A stretch of 64,000 nucleotides of DNA. Origin: Allokutzneria sp. A3M-2-11 16. GTDB taxonomy: Bacteria > Actinomycetota > Actinomycetes > Mycobacteriales > Pseudonocardiaceae. The notes below the pieces were generated by a model that ran no database searches, was not told the origin of the DNA, and saw nothing but the letters and a program-made list of their open reading frames with translations. The first letter of the stretch is position 1, and each line of letters starts with the position of its first letter. The stretch is from assembly GCF_024213555.1 (NCBI RefSeq), contig NZ_JANAVO010000006.1, positions 1-64,000 on the forward strand, written 5' to 3'. This document shows positions 41,079-49,950 of the stretch, in pieces. The translations under genes were made by a program, and so were the position numbers.

Positions 41079-41877
41079 CGGGGCAGGTGCCGGGGTCGTG
41101 ACGGGTGCCGAGGGTCCAGTAGGCCTCCTCGGCGGACCGCCACAGTTCGGGGAACAGCGGCACGTCGGACCGGGTTTCCAGGGTGGAGACCGATCGGCCG
41201 CCGAGGCTCTGCGGGAGCGTGGAGCGGCCTTCGTCGCGCAGGCCGGGCTGCCCGCCGAGCTGCGACCACACCATGATCAGGTGGGTGTGCTTCCACGACA
41301 GGAAGCCGCTGTCCAGGCGCAGCAAGCCTTCCCGCACGAGGGCGAGGGCTTGCGCCTGCTGAGACTGGCCTGACGTGTCGTCCTGCGCGGCGATCAGGTC
41401 GGGCAGCTTCAGGCCCGCGCGGTCGAGCGCGCCCTCGAAGGACTTCGACACCGCGCGCGCGACCCGCTTGAGGTTGCGGTAGCCGGGGGAGTCCAGGCCG
41501 GTGGCGTCGTCGGGCAGGGCGTTGCGCATCATCAGCAGGCTGTGCTGCGGCAGGTGATCGCCGATCATCCGCACCGACTGCACGGTGATGTCGCTGAGCC
41601 CGACCGCCCGTGCGAGCAGCCGCGACGCCTGCTGCGGGCGCGAGGCGTCGAGGTGCTCGATCACCCGGCGCAGCTCGTAGTGGATCTGCACCCACGCGTA
41701 CTCGCTGATCAGGTGCACCACTTGGAAGAAGCGGTGGTCGGGGTGGCGGGTGTCGTCCTCCGGGATGAGCGCGGACAGCGCGGTGGTGAGGCGCAGCTCG
41801 TCCTCGTAGTTGCTGCCGCGGTCGTACTCGTAGGACAGCTGGCCGTTGGTCTCATTCGGGTTGAGCGAGCGCTTCAC
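41068..41877 (-). CDS. Tryptophan 2,3-dioxygenase-family heme enzyme
   Basis: This 269-aa protein matches the TDO superfamily: an N-terminal YEDELRLTTALSAL helix, FFQVVHLISEYAWVQIHYEL (the ELWFK-type region), and the C-terminal heme-proximal segment FLSWKHTHLIMVWSQLGGQPG. TDO-family enzymes oxidise indole rings: N-formylkynurenine formation, or variants such as MarE and PrnB in natural-product pathways. GTG 41877 overlaps the stop of the MBL gene (GTGA). It is the last gene of the minus-strand operon and suggests that a tryptophan-derived unit is used. Confidence 0.82.
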   Translation of the reverse strand: MKRSLNPNETNGQLSYEYDRGSNYEDELRLTTALSALIPEDDTRHPDHRFFQVVHLISEYAWVQIHYELRRVIEHLDASRPQQASRLLARAVGLSDITVQSVRMIGDHLPQHSLLMMRNALPDDATGLDSPGYRNLKRVARAVSKSFEGALDRAGLKLPDLIAAQDDTSGQSQQAQALALVREGLLRLDSGFLSWKHTHLIMVWSQLGGQPGLRDEGRSTLPQSLGGRSVSTLETRSDVPLFPELWRSAEEAYWTLGTRHDPGTCPVTR

Positions 41878-42660
41878 GAGCCCTTCCCTTCCGTGGTCAC
41901 GAGAAAACGATGCAGGGCGACCAAGGTGTGATCGCGGGGATACGGCGACCGGGCGATGATCTCGGCCCGGTCGGCGGTGGTGCGGAACAGATCGACCACA
42001 GTGGACAGTTCGTCGCGAGCGGCCTTGATGAAGGAGAGCGGCACCGGTGTGCCGTGCCCGGGGATGATCGTGCCGAGCGCCGAATCGAGGAGCCGGTCCA
42101 ACGCGGCGGGCCACTGCGCGGGCCAGGAGTCGGCGAACGCGGGCGCCATGCCCTCCTCCAGCAGGTCGCCGGTGAACGTGACGTCGGCGTCGGGGATGTC
42201 GACCACCAGGTCGTGGTCGGTGTGCCCGACGCCGGGATGCCAGAGCACGACCGTCCGGCCACCGAGGTCGATCTCGGCGCGCGTGTCCACGAGGTGTGTC
42301 GGCGGAGTGATCGTCACGTCAGCGCGGTCCGGCAGCGCCTTCACCACCATCGCCTTCTCCGCCTCGCCTTCCCGCCGCAGCCGCGCGGCGCAGAGCCGGT
42401 GGCCCCAGATCGCGGCCGGGAGGAACGCCTCGTTGCCGAAGCAGTGGTCGAAGTGGAAGTGCGTGTTGACCACGTGTCGCACGGGAACCGTTGTCAGCGC
42501 TTGGATTTCGGCAAGCATCTCGCGGCCTTCGCGCGCAGAGGACCGCGTGTCGACGACGAGCGCCGCCTCCGAACCCACGACGAGCCCGACGTTCGTGGAG
42601 AAGCCGGAGCAGGTCCGGTAGTAGACGCCCTCGGCCACCGAAGTCCACTGGTCAGCCACG
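41874..42660 (-). CDS. Metallo-beta-lactamase-fold hydrolase
   Basis: This protein has about 261 aa. It contains the zinc motif NTHFHFDHCFGN (HxHxDH), VGHTDHD and IIPGHGTPV, which make a complete two-metal MBL site. GTG 42660 (VADQWTSVAEGVYYR) overlaps the end of the aminopeptidase gene by nine bases. Possible roles are hydrolysis of a thioester or ester intermediate, or of an N-formyl group formed by the neighbouring dioxygenase; the sequence does not decide. Confidence 0.85.
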
Positions 42661-45108
42661 GTCGCACCGCCGCGCGGCCAGGGCGCGGACCACGCTGGCG
42701 TTGGCCTCGCTGACGATCCGCCGCAGCCCGGCCGGACGATCCGCGGACAGCCAACGCGAAGCCAGGTCAATGGTTTCCTCGTTGACATGCCACTCCGGAA
42801 ACAGACCGCGCACCACCGTCTGCGCGGACTCGCTGGACCGCCGCGCCCACACGCCGTCGACGTCGTCGAAATACCGCGCCACGTAAGGGCGAAGCAGGTG
42901 GGGCTGAGCGGGATGCCAGAAGCCGCCGACGATCGCTTCGCTGGTCGCGTTCGACAAGTTCCCCTGAATCAGCCGCAACCACGCCTTTTCCTTGGCCTGC
43001 ATGGTCGGGAGGAGCGCGCTCGCCTTCTCAGCCGCCAGGTGACCGGTGGCCGTGGGATCGCGCTTCAGCTCCGCGGCGATCTCCGACGCATCGGCCGCCC
43101 CGTGCGCGACGAGGCCGCACAGGATGTGCCACCGCAGATCGGTGTCCAACGAGAGCCCAGGCAACGAGCCGGAAAACCACCCGCGCAGCACCTCGCTGTG
43201 CGAAGGGGACAACACGGAACCGGCCAGCGAACGCACGAACGCCAGCTGGTGATCGGAACCCGGCTCAGCCGAAAGGGCCAGCTCGACGAGCCGATCGCTG
43301 ACGATCTGCCACCCCTGTGCTTCCCAGGCAGGATCGGCGAAGTACGACAGCGACGTGCCCGCCTGCCACAGGACCCGCGCGACGACGCTGACCTCGGTCT
43401 CCGCGCCGACGTGCCGCATCACCAGGTCGACGAGATCACGCGCTCGCAGCTCGGCGTCGCGCACCATCTCCCACGTGGCCGACCAGCACAACGCCCGGGT
43501 GAGCGGTCGATCGATGCTCGACAGCCCCTCCCGCACCGCCGCCAGCGATCCCGCGTCGAGCCGGATGTCGGCGTAGGTGAGGGCATCGTCGTTGAGCACC
43601 ACCAGATCCCCGGCCGGAACACCCACCAGCGAGGGGACCTCCGTGCGCGGCCCGCTGATCTCCAGCTCCACCCGGCGCCGCGAAGCCCCGGAGTACACGC
43701 CGACCGCGAGCCGATGCGTGCGCGGAGCGGACTCCTGACAGACCGCGAAGCGCGTGTACTTGCCGTCTTCAACCGTGAAGTCCGGCCGCAGCACGGAAAC
43801 CCCGATCGTCGTCAGCCACTCCGTTGTCCAGGAAGACAAATCGACGTCGGCCGCCTTGGACAGCGCGATGATCAAATCAGCCAGGGTGGCGTTGTCCCAG
43901 GCGTGCGCGCGGAAGTACTCGCGCAGGCCCACCAGGAACGTGTCCAGGCCGATGCGGGCCACGAGCTGCCGCAGCACACTGGCGCCCTTGGCGTAGGTGA
44001 TGCCGTCGAAGTTCACCTCGGCCGCGTAGAGATCCGGTGTGGGACAAGCGATCGGATGCGCCGAAGGCAGCTTGTCCTGCCACCGCGCCCAAGCCTCCTC
44101 GTGCACCGCGAAAGTCGCCCACGCCGAGCGGTACTCGGTGGCCTCGACCAACGTGTGGAAGCCGACCCACGTGGCGAAGGACTCGTTCAGCCACAGATCG
44201 TCCCACCACCGCATGGTGACGAGGTCGCCGAACCACATGTGCGCCAGCTCGTGCAGCAGCGTCTCCGCGCGCCGCTCGTAGTCGGTGCGCGTGACCCGGC
44301 CGCGGAACACGTACTTCTCCGACAACGTCGTGCACGCGGCGTTTTCCATTGCGCCGCCGTTGAACTCCGGCACGAAGCACTGGTCGTACTTCGCGAACGG
44401 ATACTGCGTGCCGAACGAGCGGGTCAGGAACTCCAACCCCTGCTTGGTTTCGGTGAACAACCGCGACGCGTCGAGGTGCTTGGCCAGCGACGAACGGCAG
44501 TACAGGCCGAGTGGCACCGAGCCGCTGTCATCACGGAACTCCGCGTACGGACCGGCCACCAAGGACACGAGATATGTCGGCAGCGGGGGAGTCTGCTCGA
44601 AGGTGACCTCGACGAAATCGCCAAGCAGACGCCGTTCGAGCACAGGCGTGTTCGACACCAGTGTCCAGGAAGGCGGCGCGACAACGGTCAACTCGAAGCG
44701 CGCCTTGAGATCCGGCTGGTCGAAGCACGCGAACACGCGCTGCGCGTCGGCGGGTTCGAACTGGGTGAACAGGTACACACCGTCATCCACCGGGTCCACG
44801 AACCGATGCAGTCCCGCACCCGTCCGCAGGTACTGGCAGTCGGCTCGCACCACCAAGTGGTTGTGCTCCTGGAGATCCTGTAGCAGCAAGTCATCCTGCG
44901 ACTGTCCATTGAGGACAATCTCGTGCACCGTGTCCGCGACCAGGTCGACGCGGACGGTGGAGCCGGGACGGGTCGCGCGGAACCACACCTCCGTCGTGCT
45001 GGCGAAGGTGTGGTCCCCGGTCAGGTCAAGCCTGATCCGGTACTCGTCGACCTCGACCAGGCGGGCGCGCTCGCGCGCGGCCACCTCGGTCAGGTTGGTG
45101 CTCACCAC
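42652..45108 (-). CDS. M1-family aminopeptidase (PepN-like)
   Basis: This protein has about 818 aa. The substrate-binding exopeptidase motif reads FNGGAMENAA, and the zinc site HELAHMWFGDL (HExxH) is followed by NESFATW, which supplies the third ligand; the C-terminal half is the ERAP1-like helical domain. GTG 45108 follows GAGAGGTGG. It removes N-terminal residues from peptides. Its place inside a biosynthetic operon, coupled to the MBL gene, suggests it trims a peptide intermediate or leader, although a housekeeping-type enzyme captured by the operon cannot be excluded. Confidence 0.92.
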   Translation of the reverse strand: MVSTNLTEVAARERARLVEVDEYRIRLDLTGDHTFASTTEVWFRATRPGSTVRVDLVADTVHEIVLNGQSQDDLLLQDLQEHNHLVVRADCQYLRTGAGLHRFVDPVDDGVYLFTQFEPADAQRVFACFDQPDLKARFELTVVAPPSWTLVSNTPVLERRLLGDFVEVTFEQTPPLPTYLVSLVAGPYAEFRDDSGSVPLGLYCRSSLAKHLDASRLFTETKQGLEFLTRSFGTQYPFAKYDQCFVPEFNGGAMENAACTTLSEKYVFRGRVTRTDYERRAETLLHELAHMWFGDLVTMRWWDDLWLNESFATWVGFHTLVEATEYRSAWATFAVHEEAWARWQDKLPSAHPIACPTPDLYAAEVNFDGITYAKGASVLRQLVARIGLDTFLVGLREYFRAHAWDNATLADLIIALSKAADVDLSSWTTEWLTTIGVSVLRPDFTVEDGKYTRFAVCQESAPRTHRLAVGVYSGASRRRVELEISGPRTEVPSLVGVPAGDLVVLNDDALTYADIRLDAGSLAAVREGLSSIDRPLTRALCWSATWEMVRDAELRARDLVDLVMRHVGAETEVSVVARVLWQAGTSLSYFADPAWEAQGWQIVSDRLVELALSAEPGSDHQLAFVRSLAGSVLSPSHSEVLRGWFSGSLPGLSLDTDLRWHILCGLVAHGAADASEIAAELKRDPTATGHLAAEKASALLPTMQAKEKAWLRLIQGNLSNATSEAIVGGFWHPAQPHLLRPYVARYFDDVDGVWARRSSESAQTVVRGLFPEWHVNEETIDLASRWLSADRPAGLRRIVSEANASVVRALAARRCDRG

Positions 45109-45122
45109 CGCAGGACCACCTC

Positions 45123-46157
45123 TCAGGAACGGACGACGAACTCCAGCAACCACATTCCCGGCGTCTCGAACCGCAGAGTCTCGGTCAGTTCCAGGCCGAC
45201 GCGCCCGCCGATCTCGCGGAAGTCGTCCGCCGTGCGCTCCCTCGCGCCCAGCAGCACCAGCATCAGCAGGTCGGCGTAGGCGGCCATCACCGGGTCCTTG
45301 CCGCTGTCCAGCAGGCGTTCGACGACCACGACGCGGTTGCCGGGACCCGCGGCCTCGACGCAGCGCCGCAGGATCTTCTCGGCGTTGTCGTCGCTCCAGT
45401 TGTGCAGGGTGTTGGCGATCAGGTAGACGTCGGCGCCCGCGGGCATCGGGTCGAAGAAGCTGCCCGGAGCCGTCTCGCAGCGGTCGGCAACGGGGGCGAG
45501 CACGTCGGCGGCCTGCTCCACCACGTTGGGCAGCTCCAGCAGTGTGCCGCGCAGCTCGGGGTGCTCGCCGAGGAGCTTGGCCAGCAGCGCGCCCTTGCCG
45601 CCGCCGACGTCGACGACGTGCTTGACCGAGGCCCAGTCGTAGATGCGCGCCAGCTCCGGCACGATCCGGTTGGCGGTGCGCGCGATGCCCTCGTTGAACG
45701 ACTTGTCGATCTCCGGGTTCGCGGCCAGGTCGGACCAGAAGTCGCGGCCGTAGACCTTCTCGTAGACCGGCTGCCCGGTGCGCACGGCGTCCAGCAGCTC
45801 GTCCACGGCGGGCTCGAAGCGCTTCTCGACCAGGCGGCTGCGCTCCTCGAAGTCCAGCCACCGGCGCAGGCCGCTGGGGTGGTCGTCGAGCAGCACGCGG
45901 CCGACGTCGGTCACCTCGTAGGTCTTCTGCTGTGTCTGATCCTGGGCCTCGGTGAACACGCCGAGCAGGCTCAGGTAGTGCATCACCCGGCCCAGCGCGC
46001 TCTTGTCGCAGCCGGTCCGCTCCGCCAAGGCGTCCACAGTGGAGTGTCCATCCTGGACGAGTCCGGGCAGGCGCAGCGTGGCGGCGGTCCGCAACGCGAC
46101 CGGCGTGAACCGGGACCCCAGTGCCATGATCGTGTTCAACGGGTCTTGACGGAACAC
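45123..46157 (-). CDS. SAM-dependent O-methyltransferase (family 2)
   Basis: This 344-aa methyltransferase is of the hydroxyneurosporene/plant OMT type. An N-terminal winged-helix dimerisation domain (STVDALAERTGCDKSALGRVM) is followed by a Rossmann domain with the SAM motif VVDVGGGKGALLAKLL and a C-terminal NTLHNWSDDNAEKIL, whose HNW gives the usual catalytic His. It probably methylates a hydroxyl of an aromatic or polyketide intermediate. It lies 14 bases before the aminopeptidase gene and 10 bases after the ThiF-like gene. Confidence 0.9.
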   Translation of the reverse strand: MFRQDPLNTIMALGSRFTPVALRTAATLRLPGLVQDGHSTVDALAERTGCDKSALGRVMHYLSLLGVFTEAQDQTQQKTYEVTDVGRVLLDDHPSGLRRWLDFEERSRLVEKRFEPAVDELLDAVRTGQPVYEKVYGRDFWSDLAANPEIDKSFNEGIARTANRIVPELARIYDWASVKHVVDVGGGKGALLAKLLGEHPELRGTLLELPNVVEQAADVLAPVADRCETAPGSFFDPMPAGADVYLIANTLHNWSDDNAEKILRRCVEAAGPGNRVVVVERLLDSGKDPVMAAYADLLMLVLLGARERTADDFREIGGRVGLELTETLRFETPGMWLLEFVVRS

Positions 46158-46167
46158 CGTTCGCTCC

Positions 46168-47202
46168 TTAGTCGGTTTCGTGTGCGGGACAGCGGGACTC
46201 TGGTGCGGGCGCGAAGAACGACAGCCCCTCGCCGAAGCGCAGGATCGCCCTCCTGCCCAGTGAGGCGCAGTCCCCGGAGGCCAGGTACTGGCAGACGTCG
46301 TGCCCGAGCATCGCGGCGATGACGCTGTTCGACGGCCCGAAGGAGTACGGGGTCGGATCGGTGAGCGCCTGCCGCAGCTCGTGCTCCAACGGGCTCATCT
46401 GCGCTCGCTTCGCGTGGTCGAAGCAATCCAGGCAGCCGCCGCGCTCGGGCACCACCAACGGCCCCCAGTACCCGCTGCCCAGGCCGACCGCGCCGGAGAC
46501 CAGCGGAACACCCGTCGGACCGGCCCAGCGCCAGCAGATCAGCGCGATGTCGGTGGGCACGTCCGCGGCGCACACCAACAGGTCCAGGTCGTCGGGGAGC
46601 ACGTTCAGGTCTTCGGCGGAGCGCACGGCCAGCCGGATCGGGTGGTACTCGGTGTGCTCGGAGTGCGCGGTCAGCGCGTCCACCGCGGCCTCGACTTTGG
46701 GGCGGCCGAAGTCCTTGCGCGAGAACAGGTATTGCCGGTTCAGGTTGTGCGCGGCCACCACGTCGTCGTCGATCAGCCAAAGCGCGCCGACACCGGCGCC
46801 GACGAGGTGCTGGGCGACGAGCCCGCCGATCCCACCGACGCCGAGGATGCCGACCCGGGCAGCACGCAGGCGTTCCTGCATCCGTCCGGCCTCCGTGCCG
46901 AACAGCGAGAGGTAGCCGAGCTGGCGCTCCCACGGCATACCGGGGGCTTCGGGCGTGGAAAGCTCGCCGCTGAGCCAGTTCTCGGCGCCGAGCCGGGCCA
47001 GGAACGCGTCGATGACGTCCGCGGGGGCGTGCCGGGTCAGCTCGTCCCGGGTCGTCCCCCGTTCGAGCGCGGAGGCGATCCGGGTCAGGACCTCCTTGTC
47101 CCCCTTGACCCGCACGGCCTTGGTGTCCCGCAACAGGGTGAGCGCGTCGTCGTGGCACACCCACCGCAGCGTGGGCACCAGGCGGATCGGACGATCAGTC
47201 AT
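46168..47202 (-). CDS. ThiF/MccB-like E1 adenylating enzyme with possible RRE domain
   Basis: This 344-aa protein has an N-terminal domain (about 1-85) with winged-helix features like the RiPP recognition elements of MccB/TOMM ThiF-like proteins. An E1 domain follows: GILGVGGIGGLVAQ (ATP loop), then DDDVVAAHNLNRQYLF and FGRPKVEA with the Arg and Lys that bind ATP. Zinc ligands are CLDC and probably CPAH near the end. E1 enzymes adenylate C-terminal carboxylates of peptides or small proteins. It overlaps the SBP-like gene by eight bases. No ThiS-like partner is seen; the 19-residue peptide at 53108 is a candidate substrate. Confidence 0.85.
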   Translation of the reverse strand: MTDRPIRLVPTLRWVCHDDALTLLRDTKAVRVKGDKEVLTRIASALERGTTRDELTRHAPADVIDAFLARLGAENWLSGELSTPEAPGMPWERQLGYLSLFGTEAGRMQERLRAARVGILGVGGIGGLVAQHLVGAGVGALWLIDDDVVAAHNLNRQYLFSRKDFGRPKVEAAVDALTAHSEHTEYHPIRLAVRSAEDLNVLPDDLDLLVCAADVPTDIALICWRWAGPTGVPLVSGAVGLGSGYWGPLVVPERGGCLDCFDHAKRAQMSPLEHELRQALTDPTPYSFGPSNSVIAAMLGHDVCQYLASGDCASLGRRAILRFGEGLSFFAPAPESRCPAHETD

Positions 47203-48520
47203 CGTGGACCACCAGGTTCCGCATCGGCATGGTTCCGTCCATGGCCAGGTCGAGCCCGCCGACCCGCGGCGCGCGGAGGCAGTGCGCGCGCACCTGGAGC
47301 AGCGTGATCTTGGGCATCACTTCGCACCACCGCCGTGCCACGTCGATCCACCGGGCCGCCGCATCCGAGTCGGGCAGCGTGCACGCCTCGGTGACCAACG
47401 CGTCGAACCCCGCGTCCGCGAACCCGGCGTGCCGCGCTTGCGCTCCTGTCGAAGCCCAAGGCCCCAGAACCGCCGCGGGATGCGGGTACTCCGGCGCGGT
47501 CAGCGTGTAGAGCAGGCAGTGATCACGGGAAACGGCGAGCTTGATGTAGTCCTCGAACGAGTGCGAGGCGGTCGTCACCTCGACACCGATGGCCTCGCGC
47601 ACCTGGCGGGCGATCTCTCCGACGACCTCCGCGTTGGGCGTGTAGTCGGCGTAGTCGATGTGCAGCCGCCCATCGGGACACGCCGCGCGAAGCTCCGCCG
47701 CGTCGAATCCGTCCTGTTCGGACACTTCGCCGAACCACGGTTGCAGTGGAGACCAGCACGGGCGCGCGGTCCCGCCGGTCGCAGCGGCGATCTCCGTGCG
47801 CCGCAACAACCTTCCGAGCGCGGCGCGCAGGTGGCCGGAGGTGCCAAGCGAACCGCTCCGCGACCCGAAGTCGAGCGAACCGTAGAGCAGGATGTCGCGC
47901 CGAATCAGATCCGGACGGTCCTTGATGACAGTGAGCTCGGCCGGACCGAAGCTGGTGATCGGCGTGACGTCGATCTCTCCGTTGGCGTAGGCGGCCAGGA
48001 TCTCGTCGGGCTTCTCGGTGAGCCGGAAGACCAGGCGCTTGGGCTGATCGGAACCGAAGGCGTGCCAAGGGTTGCGCTCAAGCACGATCTCAGACGATTC
48101 CCACGACGACACCGCGTACGGGCCCAGCACGAGATCGTCCCGCACCGGCGCGAACCGGGTCATCGACAGCACATGCGGCGCGTACCCGACCGGCCGAGCG
48201 AACTGGTACTCGACGGTGTGGGCGTCCACGGCGCGAACCGCGCTGACCAGGCCGGGCCTGCGCTCGATCGCCCGAGTCGCCGCGCGCACGGCGTCCTCCG
48301 CGGCCAACGGCTGTCCATCAGACCATCGAAGCGAGTCGGAGAGCGTTACTCGCCAAAGCTTTCCGTCATCCAAAGACTCCGCATCCACGGCACTGCCGAA
48401 GCCGTCGTCCCACAGCGGACGCAGCAGCGCCCCGGCGAGCAACCGCCCGTTGACGTCGACGGGCCAGTGCGGGTCGCGGTTGACGGGCAGCGCGTCGAGC
48501 CCGAACACGATCTCGCTCAT
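47195..48520 (-). CDS. SBP_bac_5-like substrate-binding domain protein, no signal peptide
   Basis: This 441-aa protein resembles family 5 (oligopeptide) solute-binding proteins: LLRPLWDDGF, SLRWSDGQPLAAEDAVRA, LGPYAVSSWESSEIVLERN. Unlike secreted relatives it begins MSEIVFGLDALPVNRD with no signal peptide or lipobox, and no transporter genes are adjacent, so it should be cytoplasmic. SgrR-type regulators use such a domain as an intracellular sensor, but no HTH is present here. It overlaps the A-domain gene by four bases and the ThiF-like gene by eight. It may bind a peptide intermediate; this is inferred. Confidence 0.8.
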   Translation of the reverse strand: MSEIVFGLDALPVNRDPHWPVDVNGRLLAGALLRPLWDDGFGSAVDAESLDDGKLWRVTLSDSLRWSDGQPLAAEDAVRAATRAIERRPGLVSAVRAVDAHTVEYQFARPVGYAPHVLSMTRFAPVRDDLVLGPYAVSSWESSEIVLERNPWHAFGSDQPKRLVFRLTEKPDEILAAYANGEIDVTPITSFGPAELTVIKDRPDLIRRDILLYGSLDFGSRSGSLGTSGHLRAALGRLLRRTEIAAATGGTARPCWSPLQPWFGEVSEQDGFDAAELRAACPDGRLHIDYADYTPNAEVVGEIARQVREAIGVEVTTASHSFEDYIKLAVSRDHCLLYTLTAPEYPHPAAVLGPWASTGAQARHAGFADAGFDALVTEACTLPDSDAAARWIDVARRWCEVMPKITLLQVRAHCLRAPRVGGLDLAMDGTMPMRNLVVHDD

Positions 48521-49950
48521 GCCGACCGCCTGGTGAACGCACGTCGATCGAGCTTCCCACTCGGAGTCCTCGGCAGCGCGGGGGCGAGATCGATGCGTGA
48601 CGGCACCATGTAGTCCGGCATGCGATCCCGCAGCCGCGCGAACACTTCCGCCGTGCTGAGCGAGGACGTGCGCGGCACCACCACGGCGGCCAGATGTCTG
48701 TCCAAAGAGGACTCACCCGCCACGTACACGGCCGACTCGGCCACCCCGGGCACGTCGTTGAGCATGTGCTCGACCTCGCTGGGCTCCACGCGGTGACCGC
48801 GGATCTTGACCTGATCGTCCATCCGGCCAAGGCATTCGACCTCGCCGTACTCGTTGATCAGGCCCAGGTCCCCGGTGAGGTAGGCGCGCCCGTCAGGGGT
48901 GCAGGGATCGGGCACGAAGCTCGCGGCGGTGCGCTCCGGCAGGCCGTGGTAGCCACGCGCGACACAGGCCCCCGCGACCACCAACTCGCCGGACTCGCCC
49001 GGCAGCAGCGTCGCACCGGAAGCGTTGCGCACGTGCACGTGGATGTTCGGCAACGGCTTCCCGACCGGCGGGTGCAGCGGCCAGTCGGCCGGATCACCGG
49101 TGAGCCGGTGATTGGTCACGATCAGCACTTCCACCGTGCCCCACTGGTTGATCAGGTCGCACTGCGGCAGCGCGGCGAACATCCGCCGGACGTCGTCGTC
49201 GCAGCGCAGTCGCTCACCGCCGACCACGACCTCGCGCAGCGGGTACGTGGAGATGTCGCGGTCCTGTGCGAACACCGCCAGCGACTTGAGCCCGACGAAG
49301 GTCAGGAAGACCCGGCGGACACCCTCGCGTTCGATGAGGTCCCACAACAGATCCGGATCGAGCCGCTCGTCCTCCTCGCAGCACACCAGGGTGCCGCCGG
49401 AGCACAGCGTCGCCAGGATCTCCTCGTAGGCCACGTCGAACGAGATCGGGGTGAGCTGGAGAGTGCGGTCGCCGACCCCGCACACGCTGTCTTTCACTTG
49501 CCACTCAACGAAGTTCGCCACGGCGGCGTGCTCGTAGACCACGCCCTTGGGGCGCCCGGTCGAGCCCGATGTGTACGCGATGTAACAGGTGTCCTCGCCG
49601 ACTGAGCCATCCATTGTGGACAGATGCGTGAAGTCGCCGAGGACCAACGCGCACTGGGCGTCCTCGCACATGTACCGCAGCCGGTCCTCGGGGTAAGCCG
49701 TGTCGAGCGCGACACAGGCGCTTCCCGAACGGAGGATGCCGATGAAGGACACCACGAGTTCGATCGACCGCTCGATGTGCAGCCCGACAGGACGTCCAGG
49801 GCCTCCACCCGACGCGAGGACCTTCTCCGCGATGTGCCCGGAGCGCTCCCACAGCTCGGCGTAGCTGATCGCCTCGCCCCGGAACCGCACCGCCTCGACA
49901 TCGGGATGAGCGACGACGTGCCGCTCCAGCATCTCCAGCACGGTCGTCAC
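48517..49950 (-). CDS. Stand-alone NRPS adenylation domain
   Basis: This 477-aa amino-acid-activating enzyme has A3 YTSGSTGRPKG, A4 LTPISFDVAYEEI, A5 NQWGTVEVLIV, A7 YLTGDLGLINEYGEVE, A8 GRMDDQVKIRGHRVEPSEVE and A10 PRTPSGKLDRRAF with the catalytic Lys. No carrier domain is fused, so it most likely loads the discrete carrier protein encoded at the head of the operon. The neighbouring aminotransferase/cupin/methyltransferase genes suggest a beta-methylated aromatic amino acid as substrate; the specificity pocket was not decoded with confidence. Confidence 0.93.
   Translation of the reverse strand: MTTVLEMLERHVVAHPDVEAVRFRGEAISYAELWERSGHIAEKVLASGGGPGRPVGLHIERSIELVVSFIGILRSGSACVALDTAYPEDRLRYMCEDAQCALVLGDFTHLSTMDGSVGEDTCYIAYTSGSTGRPKGVVYEHAAVANFVEWQVKDSVCGVGDRTLQLTPISFDVAYEEILATLCSGGTLVCCEEDERLDPDLLWDLIEREGVRRVFLTFVGLKSLAVFAQDRDISTYPLREVVVGGERLRCDDDVRRMFAALPQCDLINQWGTVEVLIVTNHRLTGDPADWPLHPPVGKPLPNIHVHVRNASGATLLPGESGELVVAGACVARGYHGLPERTAASFVPDPCTPDGRAYLTGDLGLINEYGEVECLGRMDDQVKIRGHRVEPSEVEHMLNDVPGVAESAVYVAGESSLDRHLAAVVVPRTSSLSTAEVFARLRDRMPDYMVPSRIDLAPALPRTPSGKLDRRAFTRRSA

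Noticed and set aside
42787-44883. A 698-codon open frame on the plus strand
   Set aside because: It is antisense to the M1 aminopeptidase, which has all its catalytic motifs; the plus frame has none.
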